The position numbers and the translations under genes are program-made. From contig NC_064538.1 of NCBI RefSeq assembly GCF_023856365.1, positions 5,721,832 to 5,785,831 on the forward strand: a DNA stretch of 64,000 bases, written 5' to 3'. Each line of letters opens with the position of its first letter. Position 1 is the first letter of the stretch. Under the pieces are notes generated by a model. That model was not told the DNA's origin and did no database searches. It saw nothing but the letters and a program-made list of their open reading frames with translations. Below are positions 1 to 11,420 of this stretch, in pieces. Source of the stretch: Brienomyrus brachyistius (lineage: Eukaryota > Chordata > Actinopteri > Osteoglossiformes > Mormyridae).

Positions 1-1095
1 CAGGTTTTCATTAATTAGCGAATTGAAAGAAATCAGCCTTTAAGGAGACAAAAATCTCCTAGTTTTCAGAGTACAGCTTTGATGCTTTGAAATATGTCAT
101 AATATTTCAAATAATTAAAATCTATTTTTAAAGTGGGAACTATAATACTTCGGTACTACATAGTACCATGGTTATCAACATATAGTGTGTTATGTGACCA
201 AATACAGCTATTGTTATTTCCAGTGTAAGTGTAGCTTATTTATATAATAAATTTAATGTTTAAATTGCACTTGTATACAGTATTATACGTGTGCAGAAAC
301 ACCAAACTGTCATGTCGTGGGCAAGGACAGAGGCAAAGTCCGGCATCAGGGGAAAGCAAAGGGGGCTTTATTGAAAGAAACCACAAGGTGCTGACTAAGG
401 TGGGCCGTTCAACCTTTCCGCCTCTTTGGTAATTAAATTCTCCACTATATATTTTCATAATTTCTTGTCTGTTAGTCTTGCAGGAATGTTGAACAGATCC
501 GTTAGGCACTGTGATGGGAGAGTGAAAGAAAAGTGTTTATTTAGCTTCTAGGGCTTAACAACTAGGGGAGCTGACTGAATAGAAAAGGTAACAGATTTGA
601 CCTCAGTAAAGTGGAAATATGCAGGACAACAAGGCAGGTATTAGGTTTACAGAACTAAAAGTTTATACAGAATGTACTACAAAATAATCTCCTCTCCTGG
701 CTTCGTTCAAACCCTTCTCCATCTTTACAGTCGTTTCAGGAGTTGCATTGGATTTGGCTGCCTACAGTGATGCTTTAAATAGTGGAATTTTCTATATGGG
801 GTCTTTATAGAACCTGTGTATAAACACATTGACTTGTATTAATTTTAATGCTTTAGTTCTCAAATTGAGGAATCTTTGTAGAGTGTAGAACCTATTTATA
901 GGTTCGTTGCTGGAATAATATTCTCTCTGCTATCGATGAACTGGATCCAGTTATAGATTAAGGGGTAAATAGTAGAAGGCCATGTTGGAATCCAGACCAA
1001 CTTCATCAGTGCACTTTTCATTCCCCATTGACTATGAAGGAGTCCCCTGTTGAACCTGGAGTGGTATAATCACCCTGTAATCACTCATTCTTCCT
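1..1095. other. AT-rich intergenic sequence
   Basis: No gene is supported here. The sequence is AT-rich and unique-looking. A short stretch around 300-420 has the texture of an antisense LTR end (a TTTATTG motif preceded by a GC-richer block), but there are no terminal repeats to confirm it. Confidence 0.5.
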
Positions 1096-1101
1096 GTGCA
1101 G

Positions 1102-1156
1102 ATGAGCTCCAGTTACGAGATGCTGGGGATCAGTCTGTATCTGGCCAACATCCAAG
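1102..1156 (+). other. Short exon-like segment (doubtful)
   Basis: A 55-base open segment lies between a good acceptor (pyrimidine tract, then TGTGCAG, ending at 1101) and a consensus donor (CAAG|GTGAGG at 1157). Read in the frame that begins ATG at 1102 it encodes MSSSYEMLGISLYLANIQ. I do not recognise the peptide, and a segment this short can look spliceable by chance. No neighbouring exon was found, so this is recorded as a weak candidate only. Confidence 0.12.
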
Positions 1157-1260
1157 GTGAGGCGGCTCCCTCTGTGACTCTTACCCTTGGAGGAATGGGA
1201 TGCACAAGGGTGTTGACAAAGCTGTTGGAAACATGGCACAAGGAGCCACTGTGTAGCCCT

Positions 1261-1290
1261 ATTCATCTCTCACACTAGTGAGAGATGAAT
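1261..1290. repeat. Perfect inverted repeat (hairpin)
   Basis: A 13-base arm (ATTCATCTCTCAC, 1261-1273), a 4-base spacer ACTA, and the exact reverse complement of the arm (1278-1290). No run of T or A follows it, so nothing marks it as a terminator. Its function is unknown. Confidence 0.8.
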
Positions 1291-2755
1291 ATTCAAGCAG
1301 AAGTTACCAGTTAATCTGTGAACCATCTTAATAACCCCCCAGCAGTCCTGTGACTCTTTTACTCTTATCTTTGATTTCATTAAAGTGACACCTTTTGTTA
1401 GGCCCTGATCTTATAATAATATAATTCAGTGTCAAAAAAAGCGTATGATAGTAATGTTATTGTGCTTTTTAAATTGAATTGGAAATTCTTCTTTGGCTTA
1501 TAGTTTAAAGTAATATTGCTGACTATAAAATTGCTGCATTGTGACAGTACTTTAAAAAATGATGTTTTGGAACATAGTATTAATCAAACAATATTTAATA
1601 CAAAACTGCAGATGTACTATTAAATGCATTTAAAATATTACTGTATTAATATCTGCACAACTTTTCTGCATTTGTAGCTGTTGATCTTGGGTAATCATAG
1701 AATTAGTCTTAATAAAACACAAGATGTCATTCTGAGGGAAATTGATAAAGCTTACACTGGGAAGAGAAACAGACGTATTCCATCGCCATGGTTACCTCAT
1801 CCCCGTAGCAGGAACAATGAATCTTGAAAAGGCCATGCAGTCCCATGTGGACAAAGCAGACATTCATTAACATTTTTTTTCCACTACTACTTTTACGATT
1901 AGATAATTGCACGGGCAGGAGTTTTTGGTTGTTTGTAGTATATGTAGGAACATTCAAAGGCACATCACTGTATGCAATGTATGTACATCCCTGACACTTA
2001 AGCCAGGACATGTTGTGGAAGAAGCGAGACACAGACTAGCTTGGAGCATGAAAAGTCCTCTGCCTCAGTTGACTGCCTTGTCTTTTATCTGTGTCAACTG
2101 CAGTTCTGAAATACCTCTTGTAGAAGAGAGGTACATTTGGAAAAGATTATTAATCGTTGTAAGGAAGCATGACTGACACGAATGACTGAGTACACGTCAC
2201 CTCAAAGCACAGGAACCGGTAACAGCTGGACAATGCAATGGGCTTATTTCGTTTAAATGTTACAACATTTTAAATAAGTCTCCTTTCTCCCGTTTACCCA
2301 GCCACTAGCTTATCTGCAGGAGGAAAGGTAAGTTCCAGAAATCCTGGTTACATCTAGGGTGGAGAGATATCCAGCTTTTGGTTGGACAGTTCAATTTTTC
2401 AGCTCTATGTAATTATGAATAATTACCTAATTATGAAGAATCTACTAAAAATTACTAACTAAAATTAACATTAAATTGTTCTCAACTCTGTAACATTATT
2501 TGTGGTTATTTTTTTATTTTGGTGTTCCCCCCCCCCCCCCACTCCAGATTGTTCCCCACTTTTATTTTCCTAAGGTGGCTGTAGTCCCCCTAGTGGACAG
2601 AAAGCTGTATGCCTACTGCTGAGTGGAGCTGAGGGCTTATGGCCATAAGGTTTTTGTTTGATCGCTTTTGTTAATACAGGAAGTTTTGCCAGTTCTTTCC
2701 ATCCCCAAATCAAACCAGATGGCCTTTTAAATGGCTGTCTGGTCCACAACAAATT
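1291..2755. other. AT-rich intergenic sequence
   Basis: I see no gene or recognisable mobile element. It holds a 14-base C run at 2527-2540. The open frames in it are short and show no recognisable protein. Confidence 0.5.
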
Positions 2756-2983
2756 TAGCAGCCAATAATGTAATAACTATCAATAATGCAATAACATAAT
2801 AAATTTCTCCATTTTTAATTTAATAAATGTTGATAATGTAATGACGTATTTTGCAAAAAGTTATTACATTATTGGTTCAGAAAAGGTATTACATTATTGG
2901 TTAGTGATTACATTATCAAATTTTATTACATTATGAATGGAAAAATTAGTATGTTATTGCCAGTTATTACACTCTTGGCTTTT
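2756..2983. mobile_element. AT-rich inverted-repeat (MITE-like) element
   Basis: The two ends are imperfect inverted repeats of about 50-60 bases: 2756-2816, containing CCAATAATGTAATAAC, and 2931-2983, containing TATGTTATTGCCAGTTATTAC. The interior repeats the same motif: the exact reverse complement, GTTATTACATTATTGG, lies at 2860-2875 and a close copy at 2885-2900. There is no coding capacity. This architecture fits a non-autonomous DNA transposon (MITE) or a long AT-rich cruciform. The superfamily cannot be assigned because no clean target-site duplication is visible. Confidence 0.55.
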
Positions 2984-3045
2984 ACAACAAGCCTTTGAAT
3001 CCACTTGGCTGTGTTTTAAGCTACTATGCCATCGGAGTTTGCCTT

Positions 3046-3420
3046 TCATGTGCTGAATTGCCAGACTCCCTTTGCTGAGTTCCCCACTGCCACATCGCGA
3101 GGGGCGGAGGACTCTAGGGCAGGCGTCAGAAGTACAAAAAGGGCTTTGTTGTCAAAACAGGTGCAGGGAATCAAACAAGGGCTGCGAGGGGTCAAAACGG
3201 GAAGACTAACCCTGGGAACAGGAGGGCTGACGTTAATGACCGGACTGGGGAACACAGGACTGGGAAGCAAGTATATAAAGGACTAATGAGGGACTGATTA
3301 GATTCAGGTGTTGACGTTTACCAGATTAGAATCAGGTATAACGAACAGGACACAGCTGGGAAGAAAACAGCAAGATTCTGAAGGACCAGCAGCGACCCCT
3401 GCTGATCATACCAGGGAATA
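3046..3420. mobile_element. LTR-like retrotransposon fragment
   Basis: A GC-richer block stands out from its AT-rich surroundings. It contains serial motifs of the kind GGGAACACAGGACTGGG, a TATATAAAGG box near 3272-3281, and alternating AATCAGGTG-type stretches that resemble fish Ty3/gypsy LTRs. There is no TG...CA end pair, no primer-binding site and no coding region next to it, so it would be a solo or truncated LTR. The assignment rests on texture and remembered family appearance. Confidence 0.32.
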
Positions 3421-6400
3421 GGCAGGTTGGGTTGTGAAGAGGCCTCACTTAGACACCTGTGTAGGCTGACACTGGACGAGTCCTGGGATACGGATTTGTA
3501 TGACAAGCAGGAAGAATCTGGCTCCTTATTCAACAACACCACCCTTTGCCTAAAAATGCTAAATGGGCTTTTTTTTCGGTCGGCTGCGTTTACAAATGCA
3601 AAACTGATATACAGTTGTTCACTTCCGTGTCATGCACGTTTGGTCTGTGGAATAGCTGGTTATTTGGGCATTTTCCAGTGTTTATTGTAAGATGCACCAT
3701 TCCTACTTACATTTGAGTGATTGTCTGCTAGTTCATATTCCTCTCTGCGGACAAGGATTTTATCTACCAATTTTAGTGATAGGAAAGCAGTATTTTATGC
3801 AGTTCAGGTGACTGACTGAAGGCTAACCCTCATCCTTCTCTGAGCTACTCCCGGAATGATACCAGAACTAAAAATAAATTTGTTTTATTTAACAGGAGAA
3901 CCCCCCCACCCCACGGGTAATATTTTTCAAAACCCACCCAATAATGAAATGTTAAAGTTCCATGTGAAAAGATACTGAATTGCAAGATTGCTTTCAAATG
4001 ACTGGGCCAATTTTCGTTCTTTATATATAGCTTTGATTTATGATAGCGAGACTCGGGAAGAAAGAAAATCCTTCAAAAACATTTAGTATGTCTTAAACCC
4101 GGGCGCTTTTTACCTGAATAGAGGCAAAATTAAATTGAAAAGCAACAGCTTCTTTTGAAAGTAACAGTGAAAGAATGTGATCCAGTTACATTAAAGAAAA
4201 GTCTTATGAATAAATGTCTCTGGAAAAAAGCTTGGCTGGAAAGGGAAAAAAGCTGAACGCTATGAGCATCGTGCAGAACAGCCATTTGGGACTGACATGA
4301 AGGGGGGGCTTTGGATTGGGGTTAATATATAAAGACATGAAAATGAGGCAGATAGATGTCCCTACGACCAAGGATTTTCATTACACCTTGTAGGCAGCAA
4401 ATCTTACTTGGCAGAGTTTGCCAAAAACACGGGCTAACATTGTCATTAAACCATCCCTATCAGATTCGTCCAATTAAAATGTTCCTTAACACTCGCGCGC
4501 ATCATGGAACCAGATAGTGGGTAACACATTCAGATGCTACCATCCCACGTAGCTTCACTTATAGAAAACTGCAGTTACATAATTCGATATTAATTTTAGA
4601 GCAAAATAAGCATCAGATTTTGCTTTAAATATAACTTGTTAATGCTGACCTGTTAAACGACAGTATATTGATTGAGTAAAATATGTATAACAAGCAATGC
4701 TGTTTTTTGATGGAATTTCAGGGTTATTTTTCCAAAAAATACACTTTCTGTTGCCACGAGTATTTCTTAAGCAGCAATATCAAAAGGCCTTCCAGCCAAA
4801 TTGCATTTGCTAGACGGAAACATTTTGCAAAAGATCCTGCAATTTTTTTCAATGCCGCCTAGATTACTCCCCGGTGCCAAGCGGGGGCAGGTGCCCACCT
4901 GCAGCTTTCTGTGCCCAGTAGGCTCAGCATGGACTGATAAGTGAGTAGTGTGGCACAGCATCGCTTTGGCACCTCCCTCTTCACCCCGGAAAAGGTTCAC
5001 CCATTTCCCTGCACTCATGTCATCTTTTCTGACATTGATAACAGCTATGACATAAAGTCCCCACTAGAGGGAGACCTCAGTTCCCTCCACTCCTTGAAGA
5101 GAGTGTCTGTAGCGTCAGTCGCTGCCCACATGTCTATGTGATGGATACATCCGGGAGTCAAAGCTACTATTCCTACATTGCATCCTAATTAGTACTATTA
5201 CCGTTACAATGATTCATCCATCCTATGGGCAGGGAACAATACAGAATGGGGTGCCACAACATTGCAGGGCATACACACAGATTGGCAACTCCGAATTACC
5301 TTAGCTTTGGGCTGTGGGGGGAAGCCAGTACTCGTAGGAAACGCACATGGAGCCATGGCAAAGCCTTGAACAAGACTTCCAAGGACTGCCAAGATATATA
5401 CCTTTAAACATGTTCTTTGACTGCCTAAGACATTTGCACAGTATTGCATTTTATGCTGTGTTCTTAGTTGGAAATTTCAAACAGAACACGCCTGGAAGTT
5501 GGAGGAACCTCTGTAATCCCGACCTCAGAATTCAAGATGGCTGCCCCCTTCATCAACAGAAGTGAAAGCTCTAGTTATATACGGTATATCAGGGCTTTTG
5601 TCTTATTTGGGTCTCTTTAAATCGGTCGTACACAAAGTGCTGCCCAACCACTGTGGTTGCTATAAACTTATGTTGCTAACAATGAACCTGGCTAGAGAAT
5701 CGGCTGCATGGCTTCTGACTTGTCCTGGAAGATGGCTAAGTCAACGTGAAGTAATTTCTATCTCCGACTTTCGACCTTCAAGGTAAATGGTTAATCTCCC
5801 CAGGCTTCTTAAGTGCTGCTTAAGTGCTTCTAAATATCTGTTTGTAAATTTTTTTCTAAAGAAAAAATGGAAATATGAATTAAAATTAAAATAAATAGTG
5901 AAACTACTATTGACAAGTAATGCAATCTATACAGTGTATACATTTTTAGCTAACACCACATAGATTAAATAGGTTTTGTTTGAATTGAGGCGCTCCATGT
6001 AAACAATCCCTTTTTGCACTGTTGTGGCACTTAACATTTGTGTGGTTTTCTAAATTAGCGTGGGGACTGATACGCCTCTGATAACAGGCAAAAAGCAGCT
6101 AAAATGCTTCCAGTGTTCACTGAAAAAAAATGATATTCCAACAATTATTTTACAAACAATGACCAGATTTGGCTCTGTTTCAATGACAACTTCATTTATT
6201 AGTATGTATTTCGATTTCTTAGTGTCTTGAAGTCTTAGTGACCTAATGCTTCAATACAGCTCTTTTCTTGTCAAACGGACAGTATTTTCAATAGACAAGA
6301 CTGTAATGTAATGGATTGCAGATTTGTTATTCATAACCTGCACCAGCAGACCCACTTAACCCGCTGACATCAATTAGGGAAGATGACGGTTCTGGAAAAC

Positions 6401-6774
6401 AAATGACATTCACTTTTAATTATTATAATACTAGTAATTGTAGATTATTATCAATAAGGTTTGAAATTATGATAATTTGACCATGTTTCAGCCTGTCATG
6501 TGTTGACATATTCTGATGCTAAAAGGCCACTTCTGGTGAGCCAGCTGAGAAGGTTTGGTGTAGGACCTGCCTGATGAAACTTTCTGTGTAGGCTTCTTCT
6601 ACAGCTTTAGCTGTGACTCCTTGGCTTGTATCCTGTGGGCAAGAGTTACACAAGGGTGCCCTGGCTGAGGCACACATCTCCAATAAGGAACTGCTGCTCC
6701 TCTCTGTGGCCATACCAGGCTTGTAGCAACACAGGAACACAGCCAATGAGCATGCAGTGTACCATCTGCATCCA
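3421..6774. other. Intergenic sequence without recognised features
   Basis: No gene is supported. The region is AT-rich and mostly unique-looking. Short tandem similarity occurs near 5808-5832, where CTTAAGTGCT is repeated. Open frames here are under 90 codons and match nothing I know. Confidence 0.5.
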
Positions 6775-7062
6775 AGTACGACCACCTATTTACCCAGTGA
6801 GCTTGGAGACTATCCCAGGAAAGCAGGGAGCTTGAGGTAGGAGAACATCCCAAACTGGATCCTTCTCAATCCATACTACCACATGGTGTCATACAGTTTG
6901 AGCGATTTCAATGCACCATTTCTCTTTGCTTCAGGAGAAAAGAAGCACAAGGAAAAGGAGAAGAAGGAGAACTGCACATAGACAAAGTCTGATTTGAAGC
7001 CACGGACCTGGAAGTGTGATACTTCTGAGCTAAGCACTAAGCCACCGTGCCTCCGTCATGTG
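6775..7062 (-). mobile_element. V-SINE copy, antisense, degenerate
   Basis: Read on the minus strand this is a tRNA-derived SINE. The head lies at about 6998-7062 (reverse complement of GGCACGGTGGCTTAGTGCTTAG, degenerate box B). The central V-SINE domain follows at about 6930-6990, including the 'agaactgcaca' segment that corresponds to tgtgcagttct in sense. The tail at 6775-6840 includes the CTGGGATAGTCTCCAAGCTCACTG motif. Many substitutions and small indels mark it as old. SINEs of this kind are transcribed by RNA polymerase III and moved by partner LINE enzymes; this copy looks dead. Confidence 0.7.
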
Positions 7063-7814
7063 CGATAGTAGCTTGCTCAAATAATTTGGTGATCCAGTTA
7101 ACTCTGCATATTTCCATGCATAAGAAAGCCAACCACATGTTGTGCCTTTAGGAAATAACCTATGAAGCATGACTTTTATTTCATGGAGCAATGGCAACTA
7201 TAATTGGATTATCATATTAGCAACTTCGCATGGTATGCTCTGAGTTACAAAGTAGATCTTTTCATCCTCTTGCTGCTATGTGGACCTTCAGCTTCCACAA
7301 ACCACAACAGGACAGGACGGGGACACATAAGCCCCCTCACTACTCGACACTTGTAGGACCGGTTGCTCAACATTGTAGTGGTTCGTCACCCTCTTAGTCT
7401 TCTTCGTGACCCAGAAGGTGACCACCATCCGCTTCAGGGGGTGGTGCGTTTTGAAACTGCCTGAAAATGCTTCATTTTTAACGCAGGATGTAGTTTTTCA
7501 AAAGCAGGCTGAAATGTAGTTTACTCAGGTCAAACCCAATGGGATCGACTTGTTCATGAGAATCAATGATCTTACATCCAAGGAGCAAAGGCTTAATGCT
7601 TCAAAGTCACTGTGCTTTTACACTGGAACACAGTTTTACCATCACCAAGCCCTTCTAATTTGAACGTTGGTGTCCATCTAAAATAGCCAAATGCCCACTC
7701 AAGCATTGCATCTTTGTGACACCGAGAAACAGGATGAGAGGTCTGGTTAAGGAGACATTACTTTGAGGGCCTGTTGAGTATGTACCTGACCCCTGGCCTC
7801 ACGGGGGTCTATGA
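7063..7814. other. Intergenic sequence
   Basis: Nothing recognised. The last eight bases (7807-7814) form the left target-site duplication of the hAT element that follows. Confidence 0.5.
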
Positions 7815-8592
7815 CAGTGGTTCTCAGTTGGGGGGGCTGCGGCCATTGAGGGGCCCTAGCAAGGACAGAGAACGGGTCGGGCCATTTACTTGAAAAGCAT
7901 AGGAAAAGGAACAACATTGCTATGGAGATTTTTTCAAAACAAGAAGAATGATGATGTAATTCTGTTTATATCAATATATATATATATATTTATTATGTGT
8001 TAAAATTAGGGTTTTATTAAAGACTTTTAATTGAAACTAATAGTATTCTTTCCTGGTTGTAAAGAGCACAGGAGCTTCGGTCATGGAATTACACAGAATC
8101 CCAGAATTCACCGCTAAAATCAAATCTCACGGAGAAGCTGACAGGGGGGAGAGGCGCGGAAACATTGTTACTCGGTTCATTTAATTTTATTTCATTGTTA
8201 AAAATATTGTGCTTTGCAATATTTGATGTGACGGCGAATACCTTAAAATGATCTTTTCAGGTATGAAAGCTCACGTTTGATGGTTGTCAGGCTTCTGATG
8301 TTAGAGCCATTTGCCAAATAGCTTTTAGATTTAGTTTTATTTGTTGATACAGATTCACCTTCTGAGAGCAATAAACTGAGAAAAAAGTGTCAGTGGAGTG
8401 AAACCTTATTTGAGTCACGTTCAAAAGAAATTAATTTATTTGGCAGTGTAACCAAATTAAAATACGTTTATATTAATAAACATTAGCAAGTGTAGTCATC
8501 CTTGCAGAACGCATACAGGAAAAAACAATATCGTAACCTGTGTCGGGGGCCCAAACATGTTTTCCTGGACAAAAAAAGACTGAGAACCACTG
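7815..8592. mobile_element. Non-autonomous hAT (Charlie-like) DNA transposon
   Basis: The left end is CAGTGGTTCTCAGT and the right end is ACTGAGAACCACTG, a perfect terminal inverted repeat of at least 14 bases. It is flanked by an imperfect 8-base duplication, GTCTATGA (7807-7814) and GTCTGTGG (8593-8600). TIRs of the form CAGTGGTTCTCA with 8-bp duplications are typical of hAT-Charlie elements. The 778-bp interior has no long open frame and holds an AT dinucleotide tract around 7975-7990, so it is a deletion derivative needing transposase from elsewhere. The diverged duplication suggests an old insertion. Confidence 0.85.
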
Positions 8593-8600
8593 GTCTGTGG

Positions 8601-11079
8601 TGATCACACTATGTAACGTTCGCTAAGCTTGGTGGGACCTCCATGAATCTGCCTCATCTGTGGAACATGGTAAGTAATCAGTAACAACTTTCCTTTACTA
8701 TCTGTCAGGAGGGCCTTGAATTTTGTGCCGTGCAGAAGAATCCAGGATGCCAGATCATTAAAAGTGGAGCAGTCTTTAGGCTCGACATGGGGCAGAAGGT
8801 TCCTTAGGTTTTCACCATGAGTGGAGCCTTTAAGGAAATGCGTCTGATATACGTATTTCAAACAATCTAAAATAGATGATGCTATCTATCCCCAAGAAGG
8901 AAATCTGTCCCATCAGATCAGTAAGAATGGAACAAAGTAGACAACTCAGCATTAGGATCTTGGGGCGGTTTTCTATGACGCAAATAGCCTGCAAATACTG
9001 ACGAGGCGTGTGACTTTTATCAGGAAAAGTCAAGCAAATACCGGAGTGGGTCTCTCTTCTCTGTCCCCTTCATGAAAGACCTTCAATGAAAAACACTGCA
9101 CCTGTTTGCCCACACGCTTCATTCACATGAATGGTCTAAGATACGCATTTCCTCCTTCCTCCCCTTAATGTTAAAAAAGAAAGAAAAAGTCAATTTGTTT
9201 GATCATGTCAGTCTGGGTGTTTCAAGCACACGACGGTGGTGAAAAATACCCCCTGATGTGTTTACTTTGGTTATGTAAGACTTGCAGGTCCCACAAAGGC
9301 TGACTTATAACAAAACTTTCAGTCGGCACAGACAAAGGAAAGAGGGACGGCTCGACACAGAGGCTGCCTGAGTTGCTTCCTGTCTCCTTGCAGACTGGGT
9401 GGCTGTAGGGCCGGCGTGTGGTCGCTAGACCTGGACGTGGTGCTTTTTGCGTAGAAGATACTTTTCCTTTCACCCATCTGCTCTGGTCCTTTCTGCTTTC
9501 CCAGGATATATTCCCCAAGTGCGATAGTTAGTGTTATCACCATCAACACCATGATGCTTACAATAGTGACCACACTGGACCGTAACCACGGTGATATACA
9601 CCCAAAATCACCACCAAAAAAAGCATCATGGACATAATCATAGTGACCACACGTTCACGTTCACCATCATACATATAAGCATGGTGATCGCCACCCAGTG
9701 GCAGTTCTAGACCATTTCAAGAGGGAGTGCCAGATTGGGGCCAGTTGTCCTGTTGTGGGGGGGCAGATGCATTTGACTGTAATGTCCTCCAAATATTACT
9801 TACACTAGATTGCCAGCATTAAGAAGCAAAAGACGATTTTCAAAACCGATGTTATTTATGCAATGCTTTGCAGTCCCATGTTTCATATGTAACTCACTGA
9901 TTTCTTGTTTAGACTGTCCTGCTTCCACAGCCTTCATAATTTTGTTTCTGTCGTTAACTTTTAATAAGCTTTTCATCAACTGTAGCGATTCGGTGCACAC
10001 TCTTTAGAAGTCCGTCTGGAAAATGTGCTCATGTTTGTGTCTCTCCTGTTCCAAGTGCAAAAAAAAAAAAACTCACATATAAAAATGTAAATTATAATAA
10101 TACGTTATTTCAGACCCAAGTAGCATACATACGGGGGGGATCATGCATGTTGTCACGGGGGCACTGGCCCTCCCTGGCCCCCCCTGCCACACTCCGCAAG
10201 ACCCTTTCGCCAGCAACATTGTCTCGGTCACAGTGGTCATCACCATTTCCAGCCGGCCACCACTAACACAAGACGCAGAGACACAAAAGTACAAACGAGC
10301 CTCGTATTCACAACCGTAGGCCTCAGCATTTCTGTACACGGATGGAAATGAATCGTTTTTTCAATCTCTTTAAAGATCCTGCCAAACCCAATTCAATTAC
10401 TCTGTTAACACCTGAACAAACAAAACCCTAAAATAAAATAAATCATTAAATGTGCCGCTAAAAGGAATCCTTTCGAAATGATGCAATGGTCGTATTTTAC
10501 ATCTGTGTTGTTCTGCAAGGGAAGGGAAAGTCCTTCCTGAAAATATGAGGACAGAATTAATGTTGCCTTGCATCTATTATTTCATCTTTTCTTGACCCTG
10601 CCTTCCTGTTGACTTTTTGATAACTGCAGGATTACATTCAAAAGTACCAGGAGCTCAACGGACCATATTGGAAATGGATTTTTGAGGCTTTCCGCCACTA
10701 GAGGGTACTTGTGAGATTTAAATGTGCACAGCTAGCGTAATTAGGCTTAGAATCATGGGATAAATGCACCACTTGGCCAGTTTGCTGCGCCTCAGTAAGA
10801 CCCATCTAATCACTGGCATGTGATTAATAATGATTAATTAATTAATTTCTAAACAATAGAAATATAGTGTCACAAAATAATTTTAAGTATTCCGTTTCCT
10901 TAAACATTCATGTGAAGAGTGTCAGTCACGTTTGAGAAAAGGTTTCCCTTTTTGAGATCTGAAATAACCACATTTTGATTTTTCATTAAATTGCCCACCT
11001 GCTGCACTATATCTTGCCTGATCATTGATGTATTCCCATAGAATAAAGACGCTATAATCATCTGCATGGCATTAGCATG
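8601..11079. other. Intergenic sequence
   Basis: No gene is supported. It holds a degenerate CACCAT/GTGACCA-rich simple-sequence block at about 9528-9700, an A run at 10059-10070, and a TAATTA cluster around 10826-10850. Open frames on either strand up to 98 codons show no recognisable domain. Confidence 0.45.
9528..9700. repeat. Degenerate CACCAT-type simple repeat
   Basis: Variants of ATCACCATCA, ACCATGATG and AGTGACCACA recur through this block on a short, irregular period. It looks like a decayed microsatellite or minisatellite. Confidence 0.45.
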
Positions 11080-11420
11080 GGGGGGGGATGCCCTACTCCT
11101 ACTCAGCGCCTTGACTGAGAGAGGACGGGAACTCCACTACGAGAGACAGCGTGCCGTGTACCCAGTGTCAGACAGCGAGCACGAGGCGGTAAACAGTCGC
11201 GGACAGGAACCACGAGGGAGTGTCTGCGAAGCGGCTGATTAGGCAGAGATGCAAGCTGTGTAATTAACCTACGGCCCAATCTGCTGCAGCTGCACAATGG
11301 AGAGAGGGCACCTCTCCTGCCCCCCGCCCCCATCCCGAAACCCCCTCCCAGGCATGGCTGCCCAGACGTGAGCTGCAGAAAGCACACAGCCATCTCCAGC
11401 ACTGTCTAATTACCCTATAT
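11080..11420. other. CpG-containing unique block, possible regulatory element
   Basis: A GC-richer island within AT-rich surroundings, with several CpGs (11125-11230) and flanking TTAATTA/GATTAGG motifs at about 11240-11270 and 11405-11432. No exon can be seen in it. It has the look of a conserved noncoding element, but conservation cannot be judged from one sequence. Confidence 0.25.

Noticed and set aside
9528..9700. Possible zinc-finger or histidine-rich coding repeat from CACCAT units
   Set aside because: The units are irregular, frames are broken, and neighbouring DNA has no coding signal.
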